Positions 5,529 through 6,729 of a stretch of DNA of 6,729 bases are shown piece by piece (position 1 is the stretch's first letter; each line of letters starts with the position of its first letter). The position numbers and the translations under genes are program-made. Source of the DNA: Bacillota bacterium (GTDB lineage: Bacteria; Bacillota; Dethiobacteria; DTU022; JAAZDU01); contig JAAZDU010000177.1 in assembly GCA_012512665.1 (NCBI GenBank), forward strand, positions 1 through 6,729, read 5' to 3'. The notes beneath the pieces were generated by a model. That model saw only the letters and a list, made by a program, of their open reading frames with translations, did not search any database and had not been told where the DNA came from.

Positions 5529-6729
5529 AACAGCTTTCCTTTCGAATTTGTACATTTAAAAGTATTTTTTTTAATTTATAACGGCTTTCCGCAACATTTA
5601 GGACCAATATTAGGGCTATATATACACTTGCTCCGAAAAATATTTGACCTACAAGTGCAAAACAACCTGAGTAAGACATAACGAACAATAGAGACAGGGC
5701 CATAGCGGCACTTGCCAACAGAATCTTTAAAGCATCTATATGCAGTAAACTTGGGATAGGAAAAACTTTTTTACCCCAAATATAACTGAGAAACCCAGCA
5801 ACAGTAAAAGAAATTAATGTTGCATAGGCTGCCCCAATTATCCCATAAACTGGGATCATGAATAAGTTGAGAACAATATTGATAACCGCCGCAATAAGAG
5901 AAACCCATAGTTGCCCTATAGTCTTTGTACCCAATTGAAAAGATAAATCAAGGTAGTAATGCTTTAGTCCTGAAAAAAAGAAAGCAGGAGCGATCCAGGG
6001 TATAATACGAGTTGCTGCATCCTGAAACTCTATACCTAGCACCACACCCGAAATATTTTTTGAAAGCATGATCATACCGACAACAGCAGGAAGTGCTATG
6101 GCAAGTAATAGAGTAGCATTCTCCTTAAGTTGCTCAGCGGCAGCTTTAACCCCTTTTTGTTCCAACGCCTGAATAGCTAGAGGATAAGCAGCCAGGTTAA
6201 CTGTCATCATCAGTACACCTAAGCTTCGCTGTGCCAGATCATAGCCTGCAGCATACAAGCCTGTAGCTTCTGAACCAAGAAGCCATCCTATGATAAAACG
6301 ATCTGAACTGCTTATTATAAAATTTAGAGCAAATGTAGCCGTAAGGGGTAGCCCATAAGAAAGCAATTTGCTTATAATCGCTTTGTCAAGATAAAAAGCA
6401 ATGTTCCCCCTCCACCTATTAAAGGGAAGCACAACTCCAGCTAAAAACATGCCAAGCAATAGCCCCAATAATGGGCCAAACACTCCAAAACCTAAAAAAA
6501 TAAATAATATGCCTATTGCAAAAGCAAGGCCAGCCTTAGTAACAGATAGCAAACCATAACGTAAAGGAGAAAGCTGGCTGCGTGCAAACTCCAAGTTCAG
6601 TTCAAACCAAGACTGTGTCCATAGTAGAGGAATAGCCAACCCGATAAGTTTTCTCAAAGCAGGCTCGGGCCAAAATAGTAAAAATAAAACACCTATAATC
6701 CCTGTAAATAGACAACAAAAACTAAATCC
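5527..6729 (-). CDS. Wzx-type polysaccharide flippase (partial, 5' end beyond right edge)
   Basis: An inner-membrane lipid-linked oligosaccharide flippase of the polysaccharide biosynthesis/MOP superfamily, expected to move undecaprenyl-diphosphate repeat units to the outer face. The frame stays open from the stop at 5527 to the window edge, giving 400 visible residues; full Wzx proteins usually have about 420-500, so perhaps one or two helices are missing. The most upstream start-like codon at 6657 is a TTG inside the gene: the 24 codons before it encode another hydrophobic helix (FTGIIGVLFLLFW). About eleven hydrophobic segments are visible. Characteristic family sequence is SSSDRFIIGWLLGSEATGLY with SDR at fragment residues 142-144, followed by AAGYDLAQ. 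The C-terminal half has the repeated pattern of two-helix hairpins, including IPVYGIIGAAYATLISF. It is the first gene of the visible run and is followed closely by the asparagine-synthase-like gene. Confidence 0.9.
   Translation of the reverse strand, partial: GFSFCCLFTGIIGVLFLLFWPEPALRKLIGLAIPLLWTQSWFELNLEFARSQLSPLRYGLLSVTKAGLAFAIGILFIFLGFGVFGPLLGLLLGMFLAGVVLPFNRWRGNIAFYLDKAIISKLLSYGLPLTATFALNFIISSSDRFIIGWLLGSEATGLYAAGYDLAQRSLGVLMMTVNLAAYPLAIQALEQKGVKAAAEQLKENATLLLAIALPAVVGMIMLSKNISGVVLGIEFQDAATRIIPWIAPAFFFSGLKHYYLDLSFQLGTKTIGQLWVSLIAAVINIVLNLFMIPVYGIIGAAYATLISFTVAGFLSYIWGKKVFPIPSLLHIDALKILLASAAMALSLLFVMSYSGCFALVGQIFFGASVYIALILVLNVAESRYKLKKILLNVQIRKESC

Noticed and set aside
5376..5681. Plus-strand open frame of 101 codons
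   Set aside because: It is antisense to two real genes at their junction, with no recognisable product.

Overview
The window is part of a surface-polysaccharide (capsule, exopolysaccharide or teichuronic/O-antigen-type) gene cluster. All six genes lie on the minus strand and are tightly packed, so they probably form one transcription unit read from right to left. The purine-rich Shine-Dalgarno sequences (GGAGGG, AGGAGA, AGAGG), the moderate-to-low GC content and the uneven composition suggest a Firmicute, perhaps a clostridial or Peptococcaceae-like bacterium. That assignment is an inference with low confidence, because no taxonomic marker gene is present.

Layout in the direction of transcription: (1) a Wzx-type flippase whose 5' end lies beyond the right edge (5527 to 6729); (2) an asparagine-synthase-like ATP pyrophosphatase-loop protein without a working glutaminase half (3999-5513); (3) a GT4 glycosyltransferase (2823-3923); (4) a Wzy/O-antigen-ligase-family membrane polymerase (1534-2826), overlapping the previous gene by ATGA; (5) a second GT4 glycosyltransferase (367-1500); (6) the first 103 codons of a WbpA-type UDP-N-acetylglucosamine 6-dehydrogenase, cut by the left edge (1-311).

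Together these fit a Wzx/Wzy-dependent pathway. The dehydrogenase makes an acidic nucleotide sugar, the two GT4 enzymes extend a lipid-linked repeat unit on the cytoplasmic side, the flippase moves it across the membrane, and the polymerase joins the repeat units outside. The asparagine-synthase-like protein is the least predictable member. Its context suggests it modifies the glycan or a sugar precursor, possibly by forming an amide on a uronic acid carboxylate, but its active-site motifs differ from those of true asparagine synthetase.

No RNA gene, mobile element, CRISPR array, convincing promoter or terminator was seen. The longest gap between genes is 75 bases. Nothing clearly amounts to a wholly new system; the divergent asparagine-synthase-like gene is the part most worth following up.
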